DNA of 64,000 bases. Source: Rubellicoccus peritrichatus. GTDB taxonomy: Bacteria; Verrucomicrobiota; Verrucomicrobiia; Opitutales; Cerasicoccaceae. Shown here piece by piece: positions 37,250-45,782 of the stretch. Made by a program: the position numbers and the translations under genes. The stretch spans positions 3,963,001-4,027,000 of the forward strand of contig NZ_CP136920.1 of assembly GCF_033100135.1 (NCBI RefSeq), read 5' to 3'. Position 1 is the first letter of the stretch. Every line of letters starts with the position of its first letter. A model generated the notes under the pieces. That model searched no databases and was not told the origin of the DNA. It worked only from the letters and a program-made list of their open reading frames with translations.

Positions 37250-40200
37250 ATGCTCATTCCACCCCTTAAGGTACCAAACCAAAATAAAAGAGTACCACTT
37301 AAAAACTGTTACGAGGGATTTTCCCTAATAGCATCATTAGCTCTGATGGCTTTCATCGTTACGTTGATGTTGTCGCTCAGCATCGTCCTACAGACGCAAA
37401 TGACGACCTCAACGAGCAACAAGCACATTCGTGAGTCCAAAGAAATCGCCCTTCTAGGCCTTTCAATCGCAATCGGTGAACTCCAAACTACAGCCGGTCC
37501 TGACCAGCGAGTGACCGCACGCGCTGAAATACTTGAAGCAAATGGCGTCAATATCGACCCCAGCATGGCAATGCTCACGGGCGCCTGGGACTCCCGCCCC
37601 TACGACCCGACTGCGGCAAAAAATAACACCCTAATCGACTGGCTGGTCTCATATCCGCCCGACATGAACCCCATTGATATAACACGCTCTATCCAAGATC
37701 AACTTTCAGAGAAGCAACGAGTAGTACTAGTTAAGAATAATGCCAACTCCAATAGCATATCTATCGAAGCCGGCCTAATCCCAATTCAAAACGACCAAAA
37801 CGTCACGACCGGCAACTATGGATTCTGGGTAAGCGATGAGGGCGTCAAAGCAAAGCTATTCGTCCAAGGAGAAGAATCCGCAGCCTCCAATGAAAGCTCA
37901 AGAACACTTTCTGTAAACACGCTTGGCGGATCGCTCTCCCCCCAACCGGCCATACTGCCCGAGCTTCAAGGGATGCAACCATCCCGCACCGAAAAATCCA
38001 GCCTGGTATCCTACAGTCAGATACAAAATTTTCCTTCCCTGACAGTTACAGAAAAAGAAGCCCTTCAGAACGGATACCATGACTTCAGCGTGGATAGCAA
38101 AGGCCTGGCAATCGACGTAAAGAACGGAGGCTTTAAAAAAGACCTCTCACTTGCCTTCGAAATGGATGACTCTACTTTCAACGATGATCCCAATTTTTCA
38201 GGCCTGAGAGCAAACCGGGGAATACAGGACCGACCAGCCGAGCCCTTTGAATATCGACCCATCTTCAGCCAAACTGACAACCGAGGCTATCAAGCAGAAG
38301 GCCCAACCTGGCACCTTCTTCGCAACTACTATCGCCTCTACAAAGACGTGGACTGGTCCAATTTCAATGAACCCGTCATACAAGCAAGACCCTACAGTCC
38401 ATCAACACAGCAACTACGCGAAACCAATGGCGGGGTCCATTTCGTCTACGACATGTCCCGCTATTACTCTGGCCGATCAGCAAAAGGCAGAGATCTTTTC
38501 ACCGATCAAGCCAGCAACTATGTTGGCGGAGACTTGCCCATCAAGAGAACCGCGCCTGCAATCACTCCAGTCGTTACTCGGATGCAATACATCTTTAGCT
38601 TGGTCGCCGAGCCGCTCGAACCCGGAGACCCCATCCCCGAAAACACGAACGCCACTGACTACAACAAGGTAAGCTTGGTCTTTGATCGCGTAATCGCGAT
38701 CTGGAATCCCTACAACACGCCAATGAAATTCCTGGGAATTTCCAGTTGGTATAATCAAGGCTCAGTCCCCATCGATATTCACCTGATAGGAAATGGCAGC
38801 GAACTTCTTGTAAGCGATGCTTCCAATTTTCAACGCTTTGCCGATGTATCAATTAACCGACCGGAAGCAGGCGCAGTCACCATCCCTCAGCCCCTCGATA
38901 CAATCAGCACAACGGGAAGCTTTCTGACCAACAGCACAAACGATATCCTTCAACCCGGAGAACTAAGAATTCTGTCCGCCAGCGACCTCCAACCCAACAG
39001 CCAGGAAAACCCAACCACACGCATACTTTCCGAAGGATTTAATTCTGCAGGTGGCATCAAGGTTCCACTCAAAGTGGCGGGACAACTCGTTTATTTAGAA
39101 AACGGAGGCGAAGTCCAAGCCCGCCTGGGCTCTCATTACCTGCAACCCAACTCAACCGTCAACGGCTCTAACGCAAGCAGACTGCAAGCCGAACATCACT
39201 TAATCATCGACGACAGCGCAACCGTTTTGGAACTACAAGAGCTCGACGACACAGACTTGCGTGGATACAATAAAGTAAGCAGTATCTCTACATTCGAGTT
39301 CAATCTCGAAGAAGCCAACAGCAACAGTAACTTCGCTGGATGGTCACCTCCATTAAGCTTCGGGATTACCGAAAAAAGCGCATTCGGCATGCTGGATGTT
39401 CAGCTAAAACCAGGCGCCACCAATCGTGGCCCAGTCGTCGTTGGCGATTATTCACCCATAGCACCATCAGTAGCCGCCACGTTCATGCATTATCAAGGCT
39501 ACACTGGCACACCACCTAACTGGCATTTCGAGCTAAAAGACATATCCGATATTGTTTCCGAATCAGCCATCATCAACTCCTCAACCGACGGCAAACAGGC
39601 TTTCTGGGGCGACCAGGTGACGAGCAGCGGCGGCATTCACAATGCAGTTGTTTATGAAATTCCCCTCACCCCAATGCAATCCCTTGGCTCGCTACGGCAC
39701 GCGCCATTGGCAGTAATCCCCGAACATCCCATGCATCCTTTTGGCTCATCGCGCGCACACCCGGCGCTAAGTCAAAACAACACTATTGAGCTAATCAATT
39801 CGTGGGAGAACAACCAATACAGCCTCTTCGATCTATCTTATCTATCCAACGAAGCAGTTTGGGATGAGTATTTCTTCAGCAGCATAGCACCACGCGAATT
39901 GGGCTTCTACCCCAACGACGAGGCGCAAGACCTAACCGGCCTATTCACCAACCTCTATGATGGGCCAGAACAAAATACGATCGCCAACGCCGGCTACCAA
40001 ATCAACCAGGGATGGTTCACCGACAGGTCGGAATTCATCGCTCACTTCATAACGGGCGGGAATGCACACCCAGAAGCCTACAAACGCATAGGAAGACACA
40101 TAATTATCGACGGAGCATTCAATGTAAACTCAACCTCAATTCGCGCCTGGGCGACACTGCTGGCAAGCGCGCGCGACCAGTCAATTCAAACCATCGGAAC

Positions 40201-40879
40201 AGATGGAACCTTCAAGACTGAAATTCCCGATAGCCTGGAAACCATTTTCAGTAGAGCCCGCATCCCGAATGGAGACAGCAGCGATAAATGGTCAGGGTTC
40301 AATGCTCTGACCGATGCAGAAATCTGGGATGATCAAGGCACTCAGGATCAGAGCGATGACACAGGACTTGCCGTTGAAATAGTCCGACAAGTAAAAGCAC
40401 GCGGACCATTCCTCAATATGGCCGACTTCGTTAACCGCCGGCTTCGCAACGATGATCTCGGGCTCAAAGGCGCCCTCCAGACAGCTATCGATGACTCTGG
40501 CATCAACAACACGATTTCCAACCAGGTAAACTCGGGCGATTTACCTCCTGGCATAAACAATGCCACAGCAGCAGAAGGCCCCCAATCGCTGGGCGCACCA
40601 GGCGTCCTCGATCAAGGCGACCTGCTCACCCAGCTAGCCCCCTACCTCACAGTCCGATCCGATACTTTTAAGATTCGCTTCTACGGCGAAAGCATCGATA
40701 CCTTATCCGGAGAAGTCAAAGCCAGCAGCATTGGAGAGGCCATCGTGCAGCGTGTCAGCGAACCAGTCACACCAGGCAGCAATGATTCACTAACGGACGA
40801 CTACTGGATCCCGCAAGACCAGCTTGGACGCCGATTCGAAATAGTTTCTTTCAAATGGCTCGCGGAAGATGAAGTCTAA
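37250..40879 (+). CDS. Verru_Chthon cassette protein A-like giant prepilin-type protein
   Basis: 1209 residues. The N-terminus has a prepilin-like leader and helix: CYEGFSLIASLALMAFIVTL, with Thr/Ser-rich stretch and SKEIALLGLSIAIGELQ after it, as in PilX/Verru_Chthon A proteins. The C-terminus VLDQGDLLTQLAPYLTVRSD and FKIRFYGESIDTLSGEVKAS with EAIVQRVSEPV is the strongest family match. In other genomes this protein is the large member of a four-gene cassette (A-D) thought to build a pilus-like or secretion structure of unknown purpose. Here the pilin-like B-D partners are not adjacent; only one small exported protein follows. It shares an A/T-rich divergent promoter with the LamG-esterase. 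Confidence 0.85.
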   Translation: MLIPPLKVPNQNKRVPLKNCYEGFSLIASLALMAFIVTLMLSLSIVLQTQMTTSTSNKHIRESKEIALLGLSIAIGELQTTAGPDQRVTARAEILEANGVNIDPSMAMLTGAWDSRPYDPTAAKNNTLIDWLVSYPPDMNPIDITRSIQDQLSEKQRVVLVKNNANSNSISIEAGLIPIQNDQNVTTGNYGFWVSDEGVKAKLFVQGEESAASNESSRTLSVNTLGGSLSPQPAILPELQGMQPSRTEKSSLVSYSQIQNFPSLTVTEKEALQNGYHDFSVDSKGLAIDVKNGGFKKDLSLAFEMDDSTFNDDPNFSGLRANRGIQDRPAEPFEYRPIFSQTDNRGYQAEGPTWHLLRNYYRLYKDVDWSNFNEPVIQARPYSPSTQQLRETNGGVHFVYDMSRYYSGRSAKGRDLFTDQASNYVGGDLPIKRTAPAITPVVTRMQYIFSLVAEPLEPGDPIPENTNATDYNKVSLVFDRVIAIWNPYNTPMKFLGISSWYNQGSVPIDIHLIGNGSELLVSDASNFQRFADVSINRPEAGAVTIPQPLDTISTTGSFLTNSTNDILQPGELRILSASDLQPNSQENPTTRILSEGFNSAGGIKVPLKVAGQLVYLENGGEVQARLGSHYLQPNSTVNGSNASRLQAEHHLIIDDSATVLELQELDDTDLRGYNKVSSISTFEFNLEEANSNSNFAGWSPPLSFGITEKSAFGMLDVQLKPGATNRGPVVVGDYSPIAPSVAATFMHYQGYTGTPPNWHFELKDISDIVSESAIINSSTDGKQAFWGDQVTSSGGIHNAVVYEIPLTPMQSLGSLRHAPLAVIPEHPMHPFGSSRAHPALSQNNTIELINSWENNQYSLFDLSYLSNEAVWDEYFFSSIAPRELGFYPNDEAQDLTGLFTNLYDGPEQNTIANAGYQINQGWFTDRSEFIAHFITGGNAHPEAYKRIGRHIIIDGAFNVNSTSIRAWATLLASARDQSIQTIGTDGTFKTEIPDSLETIFSRARIPNGDSSDKWSGFNALTDAEIWDDQGTQDQSDDTGLAVEIVRQVKARGPFLNMADFVNRRLRNDDLGLKGALQTAIDDSGINNTISNQVNSGDLPPGINNATAAEGPQSLGAPGVLDQGDLLTQLAPYLTVRSDTFKIRFYGESIDTLSGEVKASSIGEAIVQRVSEPVTPGSNDSLTDDYWIPQDQLGRRFEIVSFKWLAEDEV

Positions 40880-41543
40880 GAGCATAGTCATGAATTGCCT
40901 AAAATTATTTTTCCTACTCTTGAGCCTGACAACACTAAACGCCCAGGAGGAGCCGAGCATACAAGCAACCTTCACCATAATAGGCCTGGGAGACAACCTG
41001 CCTAAGGACTACCTGTATGTATCCAATGGACAGGCGCTGGAGATTGGCCGCATCGCTCCAAACTACCGTTCGAAGCCAAAGCAATACAACGGACCCGAGA
41101 CATTTTCTTTGTACAAACGAAATCCCGAAGGCGACCTGTCAGTATACGCTCAAGCAGAGATCCCCCAAGGTATGTCGAATTTCCTCGCAGTGCTCATTGC
41201 CGAGAGCAGCGATACTGGCAAACTCATTCTCTACAACGACAGCACCGATGCATTTGCGCCCGGTTCATACTGCTTTGTGAATACGACTCCACATCGGATC
41301 GCCGGTCTATTGGGCAAGAGAAAGATGCTCATTAACCCTGGAGAATCAGCGATCCTCAAGCCTAATGTCGCCGCCAACGAATACTTTGGAATCGACCTGA
41401 GATCGGAACAAAACAACGTCTGGAATCCGGGATTCTCATCACGCTGGCGCCATCGAAGCAGCACACGGATCATGATGTTCCTATATATGGATCCAAATAA
41501 TCCGACGTCGATCCTCGCCCAAAGCGTGCCACAGCACTTCTAG
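40869..41543 (+). CDS. Exported protein of unknown function, partner of Verru_Chthon A
   Basis: 224 residues from ATG 40869, overlapping the previous gene by 11 bases; ATG 40890 (MNCLKLFFLLLSLTTLNA) would give a cleaner signal peptide. The mature protein is beta-rich with no recognised motif: LGDNLPKDYLYVSNGQALEI, TFSLYKRNPEGDLSVYAQAE, GKLILYNDSTDAF, and a C-terminal FLYMDPNNPTSILAQSVPQHF-like segment. The overlap means coupled expression with the large prepilin-type protein, so it is probably part of the same surface structure. Nothing further can be said of its function. Confidence 0.75.
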   Translation: MKSKSIVMNCLKLFFLLLSLTTLNAQEEPSIQATFTIIGLGDNLPKDYLYVSNGQALEIGRIAPNYRSKPKQYNGPETFSLYKRNPEGDLSVYAQAEIPQGMSNFLAVLIAESSDTGKLILYNDSTDAFAPGSYCFVNTTPHRIAGLLGKRKMLINPGESAILKPNVAANEYFGIDLRSEQNNVWNPGFSSRWRHRSSTRIMMFLYMDPNNPTSILAQSVPQHF

Positions 41544-41964
41544 TTTAGCGATGTGATCTGGATGCGGATATAGCAGAGATATTTTTGCCGCCCAATAAAA
41601 GCTAGGCGTCTCTAAAGAACGCGACGACACTCAGCAGGCGCCGTTTTCACAAAGAGCGCGGGCCCATTGGCCCTACATCAGGCATTTGGGAACAAAGAAC
41701 ACCATGTGGCACAACAGCGCTTTCATCACATATGAGATATCAACACAAGCAATTCTTGGGCTCTGCCTTCACTCCATGATATATTTAATCTATTTTCATC
41801 GATACATTACAAACAAGCCAAATATGCTAGTTAATTTAAAGATAAATACTATAGTTAATTATTGACTTTATAATTTCAATATATCAACCTTGTCTCGTTC
41901 GTTGCTTGCCGCCGTTTGCTGGTGGCAGACAGATGCCCACAAGATAAACACAACCCTAAAGAAC
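41544..41964 (+). promoter_or_regulatory. Intergenic region with exact AGTTAATTATTGACT operator
   Basis: 421 bases. AGTTAATTATTGACT at 41853-41867 is identical to the site at 25651-25665. A half-site AGTTAAT lies 24 bases upstream (41829-41835). The frame of the next gene is open back to a TTG at 41890, but without a signal peptide there. No terminator with a T-run was found behind the gene ending at 41543. Confidence 0.55.
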
Positions 41965-43965
41965 ATGATAACCTTCCATCGTCTTCATCGAATGGCGGTA
42001 AACTGCTACGCCATAGCGTTGCTTAGCAGTGCGCCCATACATGCATATAGCATTAATAATGAAGTCCTTCAGTCTACCGAGATATTTGGAGTCTACCCAG
42101 GCAGCCCAGATACTTCCGTACAATTAAACACAACACTCGCTCCTACCAATAACGACACCTGTCTTACGACCTTCAACAACTCAACTTACTTTGTTTGGGT
42201 CGGAGATGATGATCGCCCTCGTGTTAGCAAAATAACTGTGAACGGCAACACGACAGAGTTTCTCGATAGCGATTCGGCATACCAAGTCTTTGGTACGGAT
42301 AGCCATCACACCTTCTCCATCGGAGTGGATCAAGATGGCTACATCCACGTGGCCGGTGATATGCATAACTTTGATCCAGCGAGCACCAATTACCATACGT
42401 ATTTATCAAAATTCTCGAATGCAAATATCATGTACTGGGTGTCCGATAATCCAGAGGAAATTAGCAGCTTCACCTTCTATGGCGATAGCACAACGATTCG
42501 ATCATTCGACTTATATGGCCCCGGCTATTGCAAGTTCTATAATGATCGCAATGGCGAGTTATATATGCTCGCCCGGGTCAACCTGAAGCCTGGCTGGTTT
42601 GTCGGCGTGCGAGCATTGGGATTATACGCCTACAACACCGCCTCTAAGACATGGACCGCCAGAGGAGGAATGGCCCCGGCTGCCGGATGGACGCCTTTGC
42701 ATAAATGCATCCTTTGGGAGGACGACGGCTCACACAATCCGAACGCTTCAATCCCCGCTTATCAAGGATTCATGGCGACCCTGACATTCGATATGTTTAA
42801 TCGCATGCACCTGGCTGCAACCATCTGCAACAATACGAATTCACTTGGCGCAACTCATGTCATCTATGCCTACTCCGATAACGGCGGTCAGACATTTCAT
42901 CGTGGAGATGGAACCCCAATTAGCCCTTTGCCAATGCGAGCAGAAGCCGGAAGCAGCCAAGCAGATATCGTGCATGAAGGTTCTAATCCATCTGCCCCCA
43001 CCGCAGCAGAGAACACAGAGTATTTCTGGAACTTCGCAGGCATTTATCTGGACGGAAAAGGCAACCCATCCATATCCTTCCGCGATGTCCCCAACGCTAA
43101 GACCAACATCTGCTCCTGGGACTCTGCATCACAAAGCTGGGGTGCTCCCTATTTAGCGCCAACCTCGGCGAGTAATTACAAGCTACAGAACCTCTCAGAC
43201 CCGGCCGGCATCATATCCTACTTGTCCGATATGAGATGGGGAGAGATAAGGCGCGGACTCTTTCCACAAAACACAACTGGCCCATTCTACAATTACGCAA
43301 CTATGACCAGTGCGGACCGCCTGGCGTTACGCGAAGAAGGTGTTTACCGCATGGTTCACTACGTCGCCGCGGGAGATGGCCCTGACGGCAATAACCCTTT
43401 TGAGTTGCGTGTTATTGATTTGAAATTCGTTAATAACGGCAGCCTGACACGCGAGTACTGGACCAACGTTAGTGGCGGAAACTTAGAGAGCCTGCAAAGT
43501 GATCCTGATTACCCTCACTCACCAGACATCAGTGAGATTGTTGCATCCGACCTGGAAACGACACCGCAATGGGGAAATACATATGGTTGTCGTTTGCGCG
43601 GCATGTTACACCCACCAGAATCCGGATACTACACATTCTACATATCTGGTGATAATGAAGCCGAGTTCTGGCTAAGTGAGAATGCAACAATTGAATCGGC
43701 CTCAAAAGTAGCCAGTATCATTGATTACTCATTTCAATATCAGTGGTATAAACACACATCACAACAGTCAGCACAAATATACTTGGAAGCAGGCAAACAA
43801 TACTACTTTGAAGCGATTTATAAGGAGGCATACGGAGGAGATCATATTGCGGTTGGCTGGCGCCTGCCAAGTGCTCCCCCATCAAGTGACCCGGTAGTCA
43901 TTAGTGGTCAGTATCTTTCACCTTGGCTGGCAATTCATGAAGGAGCACTGAACCCCATACCTTGA
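41965..43965 (+). CDS. Secreted BNR_4 beta-propeller protein with PA14 domain
   Basis: ATG 41965 gives the signal peptide MITFHRLHRMAVNCYAIALL...IHAYS and 666 residues. Residues about 30-490 have the BNR_4 pattern (PF15892): TYFVWVGDDDRPRVSKI, DSHHTFSIGVDQDGYIHVAG with DMH, CKFYNDRNGELYMLAR, MATLTFDMFNRMHLAATI, YAYSDNGGQTF. This fold includes PL24/PL25-type ulvan lyases and related enzymes. Residues about 500-660 are a PA14 module (REYWTNVSGGNLESL, HPPESGYYTFYISGDNEAEF, HIAVGWRLP). A glycan-cleaving role outside the cell is inferred, probably as lyase, but the catalytic His/Tyr set was not verified. Its promoter carries the island's shared operator. Confidence 0.72.
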   Translation: MITFHRLHRMAVNCYAIALLSSAPIHAYSINNEVLQSTEIFGVYPGSPDTSVQLNTTLAPTNNDTCLTTFNNSTYFVWVGDDDRPRVSKITVNGNTTEFLDSDSAYQVFGTDSHHTFSIGVDQDGYIHVAGDMHNFDPASTNYHTYLSKFSNANIMYWVSDNPEEISSFTFYGDSTTIRSFDLYGPGYCKFYNDRNGELYMLARVNLKPGWFVGVRALGLYAYNTASKTWTARGGMAPAAGWTPLHKCILWEDDGSHNPNASIPAYQGFMATLTFDMFNRMHLAATICNNTNSLGATHVIYAYSDNGGQTFHRGDGTPISPLPMRAEAGSSQADIVHEGSNPSAPTAAENTEYFWNFAGIYLDGKGNPSISFRDVPNAKTNICSWDSASQSWGAPYLAPTSASNYKLQNLSDPAGIISYLSDMRWGEIRRGLFPQNTTGPFYNYATMTSADRLALREEGVYRMVHYVAAGDGPDGNNPFELRVIDLKFVNNGSLTREYWTNVSGGNLESLQSDPDYPHSPDISEIVASDLETTPQWGNTYGCRLRGMLHPPESGYYTFYISGDNEAEFWLSENATIESASKVASIIDYSFQYQWYKHTSQQSAQIYLEAGKQYYFEAIYKEAYGGDHIAVGWRLPSAPPSSDPVVISGQYLSPWLAIHEGALNPIP

Positions 43966-44039
43966 TCAAACCAGAATAGCACCGCCGCCTGCTTTGGTCA
44001 TCTTCACCAAGTCAGTCAAAGAACTAAAGGAGTTCCTAA

Positions 44040-44243
44040 AGGAAAACTCGTGACTCAAGGGTATGCCGATACACATTTGCTACAAAACTTGCCAGGAGCG
44101 GTGTTTCGCAACTCTTAGCTCAGGAACTCATGCGCCACAGTGATCCGAAACTAACATCACAAATCTATGCCAATGCAACACAGCCTCCCACTTTCGATGC
44201 AGTCAAATCTCTCCCCTTTGATAATCAATGTTCTGAAGAGTGA
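44040..44243 (+). pseudogene. Tyrosine recombinase (phage-type integrase), C-terminal stump
   Basis: The open frame 44040-44243 reads ...CRYTFATKLARSGVSQLLAQ, then ELMRHSDPKLTSQIYANATQ and ends at TGA 44241. This is the end of a site-specific tyrosine recombinase: the Arg-containing box (normally HxLRHTFAT, here with the His lost), the conserved His in MRHSD and the nucleophile Tyr in IYANA. The upstream half is missing; in another frame, bases 44028-44066 read GVPKGKLVTQG, likely the neighbouring part after a frameshift or deletion. No start codon or N-terminal DNA-binding domain is present, so it cannot be active. Bases 43966-44039 hold nothing else. Confidence 0.75.
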
Positions 44244-44386
44244 ATATAGATAGGCACACAAAGATCAGACTTTTCATAACATTTACAGTCATAAAATAAC
44301 AAAAATAACTACGAAAATAAAATCCAAAAAACGATTGATAATAAGCTTGATAGTCTCACTTTGGCAAGTGCTGGCACACCAGCCCA

Positions 44387-44599
44387 ATGGTACCTGGGGA
44401 GGGACTCGAACCCGGAAAAGTAAATCTGCAAACTACTGATAATCAAGATACTTCGCATGTATACCCTGCCCCATTGACACAAATAGGCGCACAAGAGAAG
44501 GGCGCTACCTGTCCCAGACTGACGCGAGTGGTCAAAAACTGGAATGATCTTCCTGAACTATTAAAGATCGCAATACTCGCGATTACAGAATCACAGTAA
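44387..44599 (+). pseudogene. Recombinase-tail remnant (MVPGEGLEP-type frame)
   Basis: An open frame of 70 residues starting MVPGEGLEPGKV, a peptide typical of frames running antisense across a tRNA 3' end at integration sites, and ending VVKNWNDLPELLKIAILAI. That last motif (W..LPE..K..IL.L) is the tail regularly found behind site-specific recombinases of Verrucomicrobia and Planctomycetes. It lies 143 bases behind the recombinase stump. Bases 44473-44533 recur in decayed form at 13010-13072. It is uncertain whether it was ever translated on its own. Confidence 0.5.
44388..44415 (-). other. tRNA-3'-end-like sequence, possible attachment site
   Basis: On the minus strand the sequence reads CCGGGTTCGAGTCCC then TCCCCAGGTACCA: a T-loop (TTCGAGT), seven acceptor-like bases (CCCAGGT), a discriminator A and CCA. 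The T-stem pairs only partly, and no matching tRNA 5' half follows on the minus strand, so this is not a functional tRNA gene. It fits the remnant tRNA end left at an integration site next to the recombinase stump. Confidence 0.45.
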
Positions 44600-44760
44600 G
44601 CTTTTGTTCCGAGAGCTATCATAAACATTACAGTACTACGGCTACTTAACTTAAGACAAAAAAATCACACGCAGAATCCAACAGTGCGAGTGTGGTATTT
44701 TACCGGCCTGCACGCATTATGTTCGTTATTCTAGACGGGATGTCCCATATATTCAATTGC

Positions 44761-45519
44761 TCAGCAATCAACGGATTTGACGCCGTTGTTTGCGTCCGTA
44801 AGACCGTCTCTTTTGGCAGAAGCTCCCTTGCCGAAGAGAACCTGACGATAGGCCGCGAGGAATTTTCTTTGCTGGTTGAAAACAGCTTTGAGGCCTTCCC
44901 GAGCTTCAGCTTGACCAGCAACTGCTTCTGCCTAGCCGCACCAACAGTAGTCTTTGGGATCTTTGGCCAGGCCAGCGCGAACGGGGTTCAGGTCAATATA
45001 AGCTGCGACAGTGCAAGTGGCCAGCGGTGTGCCTGATCGCACGCTTTTAAAGCGCTCGGCCCAGAGCGTGCCGTAGCGGTTATGGCTGCAATTATACCAT
45101 ACAGAAAAGCGCTGTTTGACCGTTTTTATGAACTCCGAAGCATCGTACATGCGACTGCCAAGCTGCTTACGGAGTGCTTCGGCTTCCACTCCTCCCGCCT
45201 TGAGGACTGCTTCAAGGCTTTCCGCTCTAGCTGTCCGGTACTTGGTCGGCTTCGGATATAAAGGCCGGTAACATCGTATCAGCTTCTCGTCCGCAATGTA
45301 AGTACCTTGGGAATTCGGCACTCGCACCAGAACGTAAAAATGATTCGTCATGATGCAGCAAGTCAGCAGCTCCACCCCACAAAACGCCGCCGTCTGCCAA
45401 AGATGCTTTCGTAAAATCTCCTTGGCCTGATCATCCAGAAGCATCTCACCACTTACCACCCGCGTTACGCAGTGATAAACCGCATCTCCTTCCAAAACCT
45501 TTAGTCTACGCTGTCTCAA
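44761..45519 (-). pseudogene. Broken RAYT / Y1 (IS200-like) transposase
   Basis: The minus-strand frame from TTG 45519 reads RQRRLKVLEGDAVYHCVTRV and continues for 195 residues to an in-frame TAG at 44932-44934. The same frame then goes on as AEAVAGQAEAREGLKAVFNQ to 44761, so the TAG replaces the Tyr of the usual DYRWCGYAEAVAG motif. The HUH metal-binding motif is also damaged: MTNHFYVLV instead of NHFH. The nucleophile Tyr (RFSVWYN) remains. The ATG is lost (TTG). The family makes single-strand cuts at palindromic REP elements. Upstream, TATCCCTTTT and TGTCCCTTTT (45571-45599) form a near-direct repeat. Inactive by at least two lesions. Confidence 0.8.
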
Positions 45520-45685
45520 GAGAATGAGGAAAATGAGTGATTTGAGCTAGGTTGTTAACTAGTATTTGCCTATCCCTTTTAAATTACCCTGTCCCTTTTG
45601 ACTACCCACAAACAAGCAGATCCCCCAGTTCACCCCAAAAGCCATCGCCAAAAAACAACAAGCAAAAACAACATAGGTCATAAAC

Positions 45686-45726
45686 GTCATAAGTATCGTA
45701 GCCAATAAGGCTAAGGCACTTATGAC
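45686..45726. repeat. Nested inverted repeat next to the RAYT pseudogene
   Basis: The outer arms GTCATAAGT (45686-45694) and ACTTATGAC (45718-45726) are perfect. Inside, TAGCC (45699-45703) and GGCTA (45709-45713) form a second hairpin. There is no T-run. It could be a REP-like element of the RAYT or a roadblock-type terminator of the minus-strand gene at 45783-46403. Confidence 0.5.
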
Positions 45727-45782
45727 TAAAATACAGAATCAAGCATTATCAGACGGTGCCATATATGACGCTTACATTCCAT

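Noticed and set aside
44388-44415. A functional tRNA gene
   Set aside because: Only a T-loop and 3' acceptor-like part exist; the T-stem is mismatched and no D-arm or anticodon arm lies further along the minus strand.
44309-44628. Short minus-strand frames opposite the recombinase remnant
   Set aside because: No ribosome-binding site or similarity; the conserved signal is on the plus strand.
44692-45036. 114-codon plus-strand frame
   Set aside because: Antisense of the RAYT pseudogene C-terminus.
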